Shown here piece after piece: positions 1 through 5,792 of a DNA stretch of 5,807 nucleotides. Origin of the DNA: Candidatus Woesearchaeota archaeon (GTDB taxonomy: Archaea > Nanobdellota > Nanobdellia > Woesearchaeales > DSVV01); contig JAHFMP010000068.1 of NCBI GenBank assembly GCA_023267795.1, positions 1 through 5,807 on the forward strand, in the 5' to 3' direction. The first letter of the stretch is position 1. Each line of letters starts with the position of its first letter. The position numbers and the translations under genes are program-made. A model generated the notes under the pieces. That model made no database searches. It saw nothing but the letters and a program-made list of their open reading frames with translations, and was not told the DNA's origin.

Positions 1-635
1 TTGCTATAGTTTTCAAAAACAGCATGTTTGACTATATGCACATGGCCTCCTGCATAATAATTAAACTTTTTTGGGAGAAAAGAAAGCGGTGCAGCGTCCA
101 TTTTTTCCAGTTCTTTCGGTTTGAGTTCTGCTATTGCTGTATGAAAGAGAAATATCTTGAATCCCTGCTCCTGTTCTAGTGATTCTATGTCAAGCACTTC
201 ATAAAACTTTCTCTCAAGACTTCCTTTTTTTCCAAGTATGCCTGTAATCTTTGCTCCTGTTTTTTTGTCAACAGTAAATTTGAGATGCAGCTTTTTTTCT
301 TCTGTTACTATTCCTTTGACCACATTGATAAACAATCCTGCATTTTCCAAAACATCAACCATTGTCTTTCCACTTGGAGAAAAGTCATGAGAACCAGGAA
401 TAATATATATGGGAATTTTTTTTTCTTTTACTTCCCTAAGCTTCTTTGTTGCTGTTTTGAGCCTTTCAATAGCAGGCACTGCTGTGTTGAAAATATCTCC
501 TGCAATAAGAATAAAATCAACATTCTCTTTCATTGAAATGTCCAGTGCTTTTACAAATGCATCTGTAGAAAGTGCATTGAGTTTTTCCTCTCTCCAAGAG
601 CCAATGTGGCAGTCTGCAAGATGGGAAAATTTCAT
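1..635 (-). CDS. mre11: Mre11-family DNA double-strand-break repair nuclease, N-terminal part (3' end outside window)
   Basis: This is the catalytic half of Mre11 (bacterial relative SbcD), the Mn-dependent nuclease that works with Rad50 to process DNA ends and, in archaea, hands them to HerA-NurA for resection. The reading frame is open from the ATG at 635 to the left edge, giving 211 codons; the rest of the protein, including the capping domain, lies outside. The calcineurin-like phosphoesterase motifs appear in order: L-A-D8-C-H10-I-G, G-D47-I-F, P-G-S82-H83-D84, F-H165-T-A, and G-G-H198-V-H200. Their spacing matches archaeal Mre11 closely. The one odd point is Ser82 where the family usually has Asn (GNHD). 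The ATG is preferred because the start reads M-K-F-S-H-L-A-D, the normal Mre11 N-terminus. No Shine-Dalgarno motif is visible. A weak BRE/TATA (CCGAAA then TTTTGATAA, 672-659) lies about 28 bases upstream, so the gene may be read both from herA and from its own promoter. Confidence 0.93.
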   Translation of the reverse strand, partial: MKFSHLADCHIGSWREEKLNALSTDAFVKALDISMKENVDFILIAGDIFNTAVPAIERLKTATKKLREVKEKKIPIYIIPGSHDFSPSGKTMVDVLENAGLFINVVKGIVTEEKKLHLKFTVDKKTGAKITGILGKKGSLERKFYEVLDIESLEQEQGFKIFLFHTAIAELKPKELEKMDAAPLSFLPKKFNYYAGGHVHIVKHAVFENYS

Positions 636-679
636 AGAAAATAGTGTATTTTTGGACTTTATCAAAATTTCGGAATCTA

Positions 680-1309
680 TTATCCAAACAAAAATAGCCA
701 GAGCTTTGCAAAGAACTCATTTTCTTCTGTTCCTTCTCCACTTTCTTCATCACTTTTTTGCTGTTCTTTCTGTTGTATCTCTTCTTCTGATGTAATTCCT
801 TGTTTGGTAACATCATACCCATTAATCCTGACAATAGTATTGTCCTGAATGACGCTGCCAACAATTTCTGTTTCTTGTTCTGCACTAAGTTGTTCTCTTG
901 TTCCAAGAAGGAAATTTATTGTCTGATCTCCAATAATCTCTTTTTTAATAGAACTTTCTTTCTTTTCTGTTTCTTCTGCAATAGAATACAAAAATTCGCA
1001 GACATCTTTGTCCTGTGATTTTGTATTTACAGGATAAACCTCCTGGACATAAATAGTAATGCCATCCTGAGTTTTTGTTTCTCTTCTTTCTACTACCACT
1101 GTTTTGCCATTAATCTCAAAAATACAAGCATTTCCTTCTTTTGTAGAACCAATGCTGACATCAACAAGTTTTATGTTTGCTTCAACACTATCCTCTTCTA
1201 ATGTCACCATCTCAGCATGGACATTGTACGCAATTCCGAACACTATCAATGATAAAAGTAGTGATACAAGTGCAAGAAAAATTCCGGTTTTGCCTCTCTT
1301 TGCAGTCAT
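680..1309 (-). CDS. membrane-anchored or secreted protein of unknown function between herA and mre11
   Basis: I do not recognise this 209-residue family. The N-terminus (basic MTAKRGK, then a hydrophobic helix at about residues 9-27, then AYNVHAEM) reads as a signal peptide or signal anchor that exports the rest. Residues about 36-108 look beta-rich, with a strand pair around FEINGKTVVVERRE and IYVQEVYPV, and contain the only two cysteines, C62 and C104, which could form a disulfide outside the cell. A second short beta-like stretch is seen near residues 148-166. The tail from about 174 to 198 is Glu/Gln/Ser-rich and low in complexity, and the protein ends in a short hydrophobic piece (FFAKLWLFLFG). 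It lies 36 bases after herA and 44 bases before mre11 on the same strand, so it sits inside the repair cluster. A TATA-like TTTATAAT 25 bases before the ATG may drive it separately. A role in repair is not evident; cell-envelope function is equally possible. Confidence 0.8.
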   Translation of the reverse strand: MTAKRGKTGIFLALVSLLLSLIVFGIAYNVHAEMVTLEEDSVEANIKLVDVSIGSTKEGNACIFEINGKTVVVERRETKTQDGITIYVQEVYPVNTKSQDKDVCEFLYSIAEETEKKESSIKKEIIGDQTINFLLGTREQLSAEQETEIVGSVIQDNTIVRINGYDVTKQGITSEEEIQQKEQQKSDEESGEGTEENEFFAKLWLFLFG

Positions 1310-1330
1310 TGTTATTATTTTGTTGTTCTT

Positions 1331-1338
1331 ATTATAAA
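1331..1338 (-). promoter_or_regulatory. candidate TATA box for the exported-protein gene
   Basis: The minus strand reads TTTATAAT here, centred about 25 bases before the ATG at 1309, with TAAAG just upstream as a possible BRE. This position would start transcription at or very near the start codon, giving a leaderless mRNA independent of herA. The box lies within the 36-base gap after the herA stop codon. Confidence 0.5.
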
Positions 1339-1345
1339 TACTTTA

Positions 1346-2977
1346 TTAAAATTTTATTCCTTCAAACGCAAAAGTCTCTTCTCTGGTTTCTCTTGGTTCT
1401 TTTCTGTTTTTTTTATTTTTTTCAATATCTTCTTTGGCATATTCTTCAAAAAATGGAATTTTAATTGGTGTTGCAAATCTTGCAAAATTGCTCGTAATAA
1501 TTGCTTCCCCTTTATCGAGACTTGCAATGTTTCTATTCTCCTGACTCAAATCCTGCGCTGCACTCTCAATTAATGCCTGGCGCTCTGCTGCCATCTCTGT
1601 TCCTAAAATAATTTTTGTATTCATGTTTGCAAGAATTTCTCTCGGAATAAGGCTCGGTAGCTGTGTAATTGCACACAAGCCAACTTGAAATTTTCTTCCT
1701 TCTCGTGCAATAGTGCTGAAAATATTGCTTCCTTTATCAAGCACTTCCTTGCCAAGCACTCTCGGCGCCTCCTCAATAACAATACAAATGATTGGCTTGT
1801 TTTTTAAGATATTTTGTCTTTTGTATTGCTGATATCGCTGGAGAATTTCTGTACTTATCAATGATCCAATGAGCAGTTCTGTCACTCCTTTGAAATGCGA
1901 AGTGTCTATAATAACTGTTTTTGCCTGCTCTAATTCATTGGCAATGTCATTCACTGTTGTCATACCTGCATTTATATCAAAAACACCCTGGCAGGATAAT
2001 TGCTGGCCGTTCCAATCCAGGTCAAGTATGTACAGCAATCTCCTTCTTACAACTGCAATTGTTGCTTCATTGAAAGAACCCATTCTTTGGAGAGCTGCAT
2101 TCATAATAATTTGTTCAATCCAGTTCTTTCCAAATTCCCTATAATATGCATACAATGCTTGTTCCTGTGGATCACTCCATTGTACTACTCCAGCAAAATG
2201 CTGCGGCTTCATAAGCGAAAGATGTATCTTCAATGTTTTCGCACCAACAGGCGCATCTTTCTGTGTATAATAACTGATTTTCTCCTTCATTGGGTGATCC
2301 TTTAACCCTATATTTTCAGATCCTTTTCCATAGTACTCATCATGTGGATCTAATACTAATATTCCACAATAATCTTTTTCTGTTGCAGTCCAAAGCATAA
2401 CTGCAGTAAGATTTGACTTGCCTTTTCCTGTTGTTGCAGCAATGAGAATATGATGACTCAGAACTTCTTTTCCAGAAAGTGATATGGAGACATCAAGTGT
2501 TTTGCTTCCACTTCGCAGCTTTCCAAAAAACAACGGATTTTTTGGTGTTGTGATAAATGCAACATCTTTTTCTGTTATTTCCCTTACAGGACTCAGAAAT
2601 GCTGGCAAGGATTTGCACGGGCGTATACCCTTTTCATCTATTGTAATAATTCCTTTTAGCTCTGCAAGCGTATAATTTCGCAGCTCTGTCTCGTGAAGCA
2701 TTATATCAGACTCTTCTGTTTGAACAAATTCTTTTTCCAACCCTTCCTGCTCTTCTTGTTCTTCCTGCTCTAATTCTAATCCTGAAACCAATTCAATATT
2801 TTGTTCTGAAAGCTGACTTGCATATAATAAATCAACTACTTCCATGATAATCTTTTGTTTTCCTGATTCTACAACAACAAGTTCCCCAAGTTCAATTTCT
2901 GCTCCAGCTTTCTGCCTGACTATAATTTTTCCTAACTCTCCCCTAATCACTAACCCCTTTTTCTGAGAAACTTTCAT
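1346..2977 (-). CDS. herA: HerA-type bipolar DNA helicase / DNA-pumping ATPase
   Basis: HerA is a hexameric FtsK/HerA-class ATPase that translocates on double-stranded DNA and, with the NurA nuclease, resects breaks prepared by Mre11-Rad50. The 543-residue product begins with a beta-rich segment (about 1-66) consistent with the HAS-barrel domain that binds NurA. An acidic low-complexity linker follows (about 68-90). The RecA-like ATPase core has Walker A A-T-T-G-K-G-K187-S188-N (181-189, Ala in place of the first Gly), the family motif V-L-D209-P-H-D-E-Y (208-215), Walker B I-C-I-V-I-E402-E403-A (397-404), the conserved stretch I-A-R-E-G-R-K-F (423-430), and the A-I-T-Q-L-P-S sensor region (436-442). 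The tail (about 514-543) is charged and ends FEGIKF. Length and motif order fit archaeal HerA. It is the first gene of the minus-strand cluster leading to mre11. A TATA-like box at about -26 supports the ATG at 2977. Confidence 0.95.
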   Translation of the reverse strand: MKVSQKKGLVIRGELGKIIVRQKAGAEIELGELVVVESGKQKIIMEVVDLLYASQLSEQNIELVSGLELEQEEQEEQEGLEKEFVQTEESDIMLHETELRNYTLAELKGIITIDEKGIRPCKSLPAFLSPVREITEKDVAFITTPKNPLFFGKLRSGSKTLDVSISLSGKEVLSHHILIAATTGKGKSNLTAVMLWTATEKDYCGILVLDPHDEYYGKGSENIGLKDHPMKEKISYYTQKDAPVGAKTLKIHLSLMKPQHFAGVVQWSDPQEQALYAYYREFGKNWIEQIIMNAALQRMGSFNEATIAVVRRRLLYILDLDWNGQQLSCQGVFDINAGMTTVNDIANELEQAKTVIIDTSHFKGVTELLIGSLISTEILQRYQQYKRQNILKNKPIICIVIEEAPRVLGKEVLDKGSNIFSTIAREGRKFQVGLCAITQLPSLIPREILANMNTKIILGTEMAAERQALIESAAQDLSQENRNIASLDKGEAIITSNFARFATPIKIPFFEEYAKEDIEKNKKNRKEPRETREETFAFEGIKF

Positions 2978-2998
2978 ATTAATCAGTGCTTATATGAG

Positions 2999-3007
2999 AT
3001 TATTTAA
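2999..3007 (-). promoter_or_regulatory. candidate BRE/TATA promoter of herA
   Basis: The minus strand carries TTAAATAAT centred about 26 bases before the herA ATG, preceded at a short distance by CGAAA, a BRE-like element. The spacing predicts a leaderless herA transcript. A second, more distant option is the self-complementary TTATATAA at 3052-3059, which would give a leader of roughly 50 bases. Confidence 0.5.
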
Positions 3008-3050
3008 CAATTTCGTTTATTCTCTTTTAGTTCTCACTCCGGAATGGAAA

Positions 3051-3060
3051 ATTATATAAA
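3051..3060 (+). promoter_or_regulatory. candidate TATA box of the DsbA-like gene, possibly bidirectional
   Basis: ATTATATAAA preceded by GGAAA is the strongest TATA/BRE match in the 141-base divergent gap. It would place transcription start near 3085, about 35 bases before the GTG at 3119, leaving room for the GTGAT ribosome-binding motif at 3109-3113. Its core is self-complementary, so it could also serve herA. A weaker TTTATTTAA at 3093-3101 would instead give a leaderless message starting near the GTG codons at 3119 and 3125. Confidence 0.45.
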
Positions 3061-3118
3061 CTGTATTTGCATTTTCATCTAAATTGCATTAATTTATTTA
3101 AGATGTGAGTGATGACCT

Positions 3119-4105
3119 GTGGCAGTGACTTCTTCAGAAAAAAACAGTAAGCAGACTGAGAAAGATAGGCTTTTGAAAGAGTTAGAACACCTTGAAAAAG
3201 CGCAGAAAAGCGGAATTCTACCTTTGCAGGAATATGCTTCAGCAAAAAAAACTTTAGAGAAAAAACTCCTGCATCTGGAACAAAAGCGAAAGCAAGCTGC
3301 TGCAAAGGAAAAAGCAGTAAAAGATATTTTAGGTGACTCTTCTTTGCTCGGTTCTTCTCAAAAATCTACTTCATTGTTTTCTAAGAAAGAGAAAAAAACT
3401 GAAAAAGAGAAAAAAAGTGTTGTTTCTCAAGATAGTAGTAATTCTGCTCATCATGAGAAAATTTATGATATCCCTCAAAAAGTTGTATTGGCTGATAAAT
3501 CTGAAAAATTTGAGAATAAAGATGTTGATGCATTTGTTGAACAAGAGAATACAAACTGGCAATTTGCGCTTGCAATTCTTACATTGTTCCTGCTTATTTT
3601 GTTGTACGTTAAATTTACCTCTTTTGGAACAGTTCATGATGTCCTCATTGTTGATGCTTACCTTGATACAACTTCTCAGTACAGCAAAGAGATGCATGCT
3701 GTTCTTACAACTCTCTCTGAAGAATATCAAGGGACAGTATGGGTAGAATATCATCTTGTTGGAATATCAAATCAAAGTATTCTTGTCGGAACAGCTGTTC
3801 TTTGTGCAAATCAGCAGGAGCGTGGGAGAGAATATACAGATTATTTATTCTTGCAGGAAATTTCTATGGAAAGTCTGAATATGCCTGCAATTGCTTCTTC
3901 TTTAGGATTGGATACTGTTGCATTTGAGAAATGCTTTATTGATCCGCTTATTCAGGATCAGTATTATAAAGAACAAGATGCTGCAGCATCTCTTGGAATT
4001 ACCTATACTCCTACCCTTATTATTAACAATAAGAAAGTGGTTGGTGCTGTTGGCTATGATGCTGTCAAGGTTGTTGTGGATAGTGAGTTGACTGTCTTGG
4101 GATAG
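3119..4105 (+). CDS. membrane protein with N-terminal coiled coil and a DsbA-like thioredoxin domain lacking CxxC
   Basis: This 328-residue protein has three parts. Residues about 10-70 form a lysine/glutamate-rich helical hairpin or coiled coil (Ser-Gly-Ile-Leu-Pro turn at 31-35), followed by a charged low-complexity linker to about 145. Residues 148-163 are one transmembrane helix (FALAILTLFLLILLYV). Residues about 173-328 resemble the DsbA/Thioredoxin_4 fold: a first strand VLIVDAYLD, the active-site position, a helical insert (AVLCANQQERGREYTDYLF), and the cis-proline loop G-I-T-Y-T-P298-T-L-I-I-N. Where the family has CPYC, this protein has S186-Q-Y-S189 (TCT and AGC codons), so thiol oxidoreductase activity is not expected; its only cysteines are C229 and C272. 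GTG at 3119 is the first possible start after an in-frame TGA at 3113, and GTGAT at 3109-3113 can pair with the 16S tail. GTG at 3125 is an alternative. It is divergent from herA. A likely role is a membrane-tethered binding or scaffold protein; the substrate is unknown. Confidence 0.88.
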   Translation: MAVTSSEKNSKQTEKDRLLKELEHLEKAQKSGILPLQEYASAKKTLEKKLLHLEQKRKQAAAKEKAVKDILGDSSLLGSSQKSTSLFSKKEKKTEKEKKSVVSQDSSNSAHHEKIYDIPQKVVLADKSEKFENKDVDAFVEQENTNWQFALAILTLFLLILLYVKFTSFGTVHDVLIVDAYLDTTSQYSKEMHAVLTTLSEEYQGTVWVEYHLVGISNQSILVGTAVLCANQQERGREYTDYLFLQEISMESLNMPAIASSLGLDTVAFEKCFIDPLIQDQYYKEQDAAASLGITYTPTLIINNKKVVGAVGYDAVKVVVDSELTVLG

Positions 4106-4111
4106 AAACCA

Positions 4112-4119
4112 TTAAATAT
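4112..4119 (+). promoter_or_regulatory. candidate TATA box of the small lysine-rich gene
   Basis: TTAAATAT is centred about 25 bases before the ATG at 4141, with GAAACC immediately upstream as a BRE-like element. This predicts a leaderless transcript separate from the preceding gene, whose stop codon is only 35 bases before the ATG. Confidence 0.5.
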
Positions 4120-4140
4120 TTGTTTTCTTAAAACATACCT

Positions 4141-4404
4141 ATGAAAAGAAAAAAAGAAAAAAAAACAAATATGTTGAAAAAAATAACAAAAAATACTTCT
4201 GTTCCAAAAGACAAACTCTCTATTCCATATAAAATAAGAATAAAACTAAAAGAAATTCCTGCACTTTTTCGTGCAACAAAAGAAGAAAAAAAACATATTC
4301 CTACATTTTCAGAAATTCAAAAAGAACAAAAAGGATTTGAAAAAGAAGCATTATCAATGCGAAAATTTATATTGCGTCCAGCAAAAAACAAAAAACATAA
4401 ATGA
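4141..4404 (+). CDS. small, very lysine-rich protein of unknown function
   Basis: An 87-residue product I do not recognise. It contains 24 lysines and 5 arginines against 8 Glu and 1 Asp, so it is strongly basic, with no transmembrane segment and no cysteine. A lysine cluster opens the protein (MKRKKEKK), a more ordered middle is possible around IPYKIRIKLKEIPALF, and the end is again basic (RPAKNKKHK). Such a composition would suit binding to RNA, DNA or ribosomes, but that is inference. Support for it being a real gene: it has its own well-placed TATA-like box, it fills the space between its neighbours, and its middle contains varied, non-repetitive codons. Against it: part of the frame is simply A-rich DNA, and the true start could be the ATG at 4171. 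It converges on the PIN-domain gene. Confidence 0.6.
   Translation: MKRKKEKKTNMLKKITKNTSVPKDKLSIPYKIRIKLKEIPALFRATKEEKKHIPTFSEIQKEQKGFEKEALSMRKFILRPAKNKKHK
4380..4402 (-). terminator. candidate T-run terminator for the PIN/antitoxin unit, inside the convergent gene
   Basis: Past the PIN-gene stop at 4455 the minus strand has no T-run in the intergenic gap. The first strong ones are the paired runs of six T (ATGTTTTTTGTTTTTTGC) formed by the A-rich 3' end of the small lysine-rich gene. Transcription of the minus-strand unit could therefore end antisense to that gene. This rests only on T-run content. Confidence 0.3.
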
Positions 4405-4405
4405 A

Positions 4406-4436
4406 CTCTTTCTCTATCACTATTCTATTTTTCAAT
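4406..4436 (+). terminator. candidate pyrimidine/T-rich terminator after the lysine-rich gene
   Basis: Directly after the TGA stop the plus strand is almost all C and T, ending in TATTTTTC. Archaeal RNA polymerase can stop at such U-rich runs without a hairpin. No stem-loop is visible. The segment lies in the 50-base gap between convergent genes. Confidence 0.3.
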
Positions 4437-4454
4437 AAATACTATTTTACTTCT

Positions 4455-5165
4455 TTATTTTTCCATCTTTAATATGTCATCAATCTCTTCTTCTTTGACA
4501 GAGCAACCATTCAATTTTACACCCCACAATGCTCCTTCCAGCACTGCTTGTTTTATATTTGGGATCACTTTTGTTGGTGTTTGAAGGTATGAATCAAAAA
4601 ATCCTTTTTCATACGCAATAGTAATCAATTCTACAGAACGAATAACTTTTAAATTTCCAAATCTTCCTCTCAATGCTTCAATGTTTTTCCAATTCACAAG
4701 CACTTTTTTGTGAAAGGTTCTTTCCATGTGCTGTGCAATTCTTTCTGGCTTTTCTATCAAATGTCGTGTTGTTCTCTCATCAATTCCAATTGCATTCGCG
4801 TTGAGAAAAACTGCTGTTGCCACTGCCTCGATTTCTCCTTTGTGCACAATCTGTATACAATTTTTGTCAATTTCAAAAGAATGATTTGCATATTCTTCTA
4901 TCTCTCTAGCAATATCTATAATTGGAAGATTATTGTAGACCTTCAATGTCCCTTTTGTAATGTAAGGAAGCACTTGCAAAGCTTCTAGTTTATACTTTCT
5001 TGTGTTTAGTGGCTTGTTAATAAGCTCGTCATACACTGCTGGAGTGATATAAAACTCTCCTGCAAAATCCTCTTTTAATTTTTCCAGAATCCAGAGAAGA
5101 TTGTTAATTGTCAAACTAATAATAGGGCCAGTATCGAACACTATTGCTTTTGTTTTCTCAGTCAT
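4455..5165 (-). CDS. PIN-domain nuclease, DUF3368-like; putative toxin of a type II pair
   Basis: PIN domains are Mg-dependent ribonucleases; in VapC-like and DUF3368-type toxins they cut RNA when freed from their antitoxin. The 236-residue product shows the expected acidic residues in order: D11 in V-F-D-T-G-P-I-I-S, E47 in V-Y-D-E-L-I-N-K, E111/E113 in K-G-E-I-E-A-V-A-T-A, and D129 in A-I-G-I-D-E-R-T-T-R. The C-terminal part (about 177-233: SVELITIAYEKGFF, then a helical stretch, then LNGCSVKEEEIDDIL) resembles the tail of DUF3368 proteins, which keep a similar helical segment ending in a glycine turn and a final helix. At 236 residues it is much longer than a typical VapC (about 130-150); most of the excess lies between the first two acidic residues and E111 and in the tail. 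It starts 21 bases after the putative antitoxin gene, consistent with one transcript. A housekeeping RNA-processing role cannot be excluded. Confidence 0.88.
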   Translation of the reverse strand: MTEKTKAIVFDTGPIISLTINNLLWILEKLKEDFAGEFYITPAVYDELINKPLNTRKYKLEALQVLPYITKGTLKVYNNLPIIDIAREIEEYANHSFEIDKNCIQIVHKGEIEAVATAVFLNANAIGIDERTTRHLIEKPERIAQHMERTFHKKVLVNWKNIEALRGRFGNLKVIRSVELITIAYEKGFFDSYLQTPTKVIPNIKQAVLEGALWGVKLNGCSVKEEEIDDILKMEK

Positions 5166-5186
5166 TTTTTTAAAATTATTATGTAA

Positions 5187-5783
5187 TTATGATGTAAACA
5201 ATTGCCGCGCGTACGCAATTCTTTGCTTTATTGGTACTGTTTCTCCTGTTTCTTCACTCATTCTTGTTTTTCCGACATATTTCATGAGTTCCCATTGCGA
5301 GAGTCCAAATATTTCTGCAGTTTTTCCCAACGAAATGCCATGCTCATAAATTCTGGACCCTTTTTTGATTTGCGCTTCTGTGACAATATGCTGCATATAC
5401 CTGCTAAGTTGATCGTCAACAACACTAATCATGTCAAACAATGCCTTTATTTCTGTATTAAAGCCCCTGATGTTGTCTGCTTCCATAAATGAAATTGCTT
5501 TTTGTATTGTATCTAACACCCGCGCATCAATTGTTTTCCCTCTTTCCAGAATCTTTGCAAGTGCATAAATCACCACTGCTGTCTGAATTGATTCCTGGCG
5601 CTGAAAAATTGCAGAACAATGGATAATGTGGTTACTTTCTTCTCTTAGCGCAACAAGGTCTCCTTTGTGAATTGCCAGAATGGCATTATTCAGGACAGCA
5701 ATAATATCCCCTTTTACTGAATGCTGCAATTCAGCTGGCTGCCTTTGATTATTTTCATTGCTTGCCTTATTTTTTTTGTCCAT
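5187..5783 (-). CDS. putative antitoxin or regulator: helical N-terminal domain plus UPF0175-like helix-turn-helix
   Basis: This 198-residue protein precedes the PIN gene. Residues about 144-172 (R-I-Y-E-H-G-I-S-L-G-K-T-A-E-I-F-G-L-S-Q-W-E-L-M) match the pattern of UPF0175 antitoxins, a helix-turn-helix in which a short helix (LGKTAEIF) and turn (GLS) lead to a second helix (QWELMKYV). UPF0175 proteins are known partners of DUF3368 PIN toxins, which agrees with its neighbour. Ahead of this lies a helical region of about 110 residues (25-135) with a His-containing stretch (NHIIHCSAIF) that I cannot assign; ordinary UPF0175 antitoxins are far shorter and lack it. The first 20 residues are polar and probably disordered. 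I chose ATG at 5783 because GTGA lies 5 bases upstream as a ribosome-binding motif. A GTG at 5792 would add three residues (M-K-I). The promoter is outside or at the very edge of the window. Confidence 0.75.
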   Translation of the reverse strand: MDKKNKASNENNQRQPAELQHSVKGDIIAVLNNAILAIHKGDLVALREESNHIIHCSAIFQRQESIQTAVVIYALAKILERGKTIDARVLDTIQKAISFMEADNIRGFNTEIKALFDMISVVDDQLSRYMQHIVTEAQIKKGSRIYEHGISLGKTAEIFGLSQWELMKYVGKTRMSEETGETVPIKQRIAYARQLFTS

Positions 5784-5788
5784 AATTT

Positions 5789-5792
5789 TCAC
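5789..5792 (-). promoter_or_regulatory. candidate ribosome-binding motif deciding the ATG at 5783
   Basis: GTGA, part of the archaeal GGAGGTGATC complement to the 16S tail, lies five bases before the ATG. The same bases contain the alternative GTG start, so using the ATG turns that start into its ribosome-binding site. The match is only four bases. Confidence 0.3.

Noticed and set aside
409..795. Open frame on the plus strand opposite mre11 and the exported-protein gene, giving a hydrophobic peptide.
   Set aside because: It is antisense to clearly conserved Mre11 motifs, and its Phe/Ser/Leu-rich composition is what the complement of Lys/Glu-rich coding DNA produces.
3109..3159. Possible C/D box small RNA: exact C-box GTGATGA at 3109-3115 and CTGA at 3156-3159.
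   Set aside because: No convincing D' and C' boxes lie between them, there is no terminal stem, and the second half is inside the DsbA-like coding region. GTGAT is better explained as the ribosome-binding motif of that gene.
5174..5192. AT-rich near-repeat (AATTATTATG / TAATTATGATG) between the putative antitoxin and PIN genes as an operator.
   Set aside because: The arms are very short, the sequence overlaps the stop codon of the first gene, and such matches are expected by chance in DNA this AT-rich.
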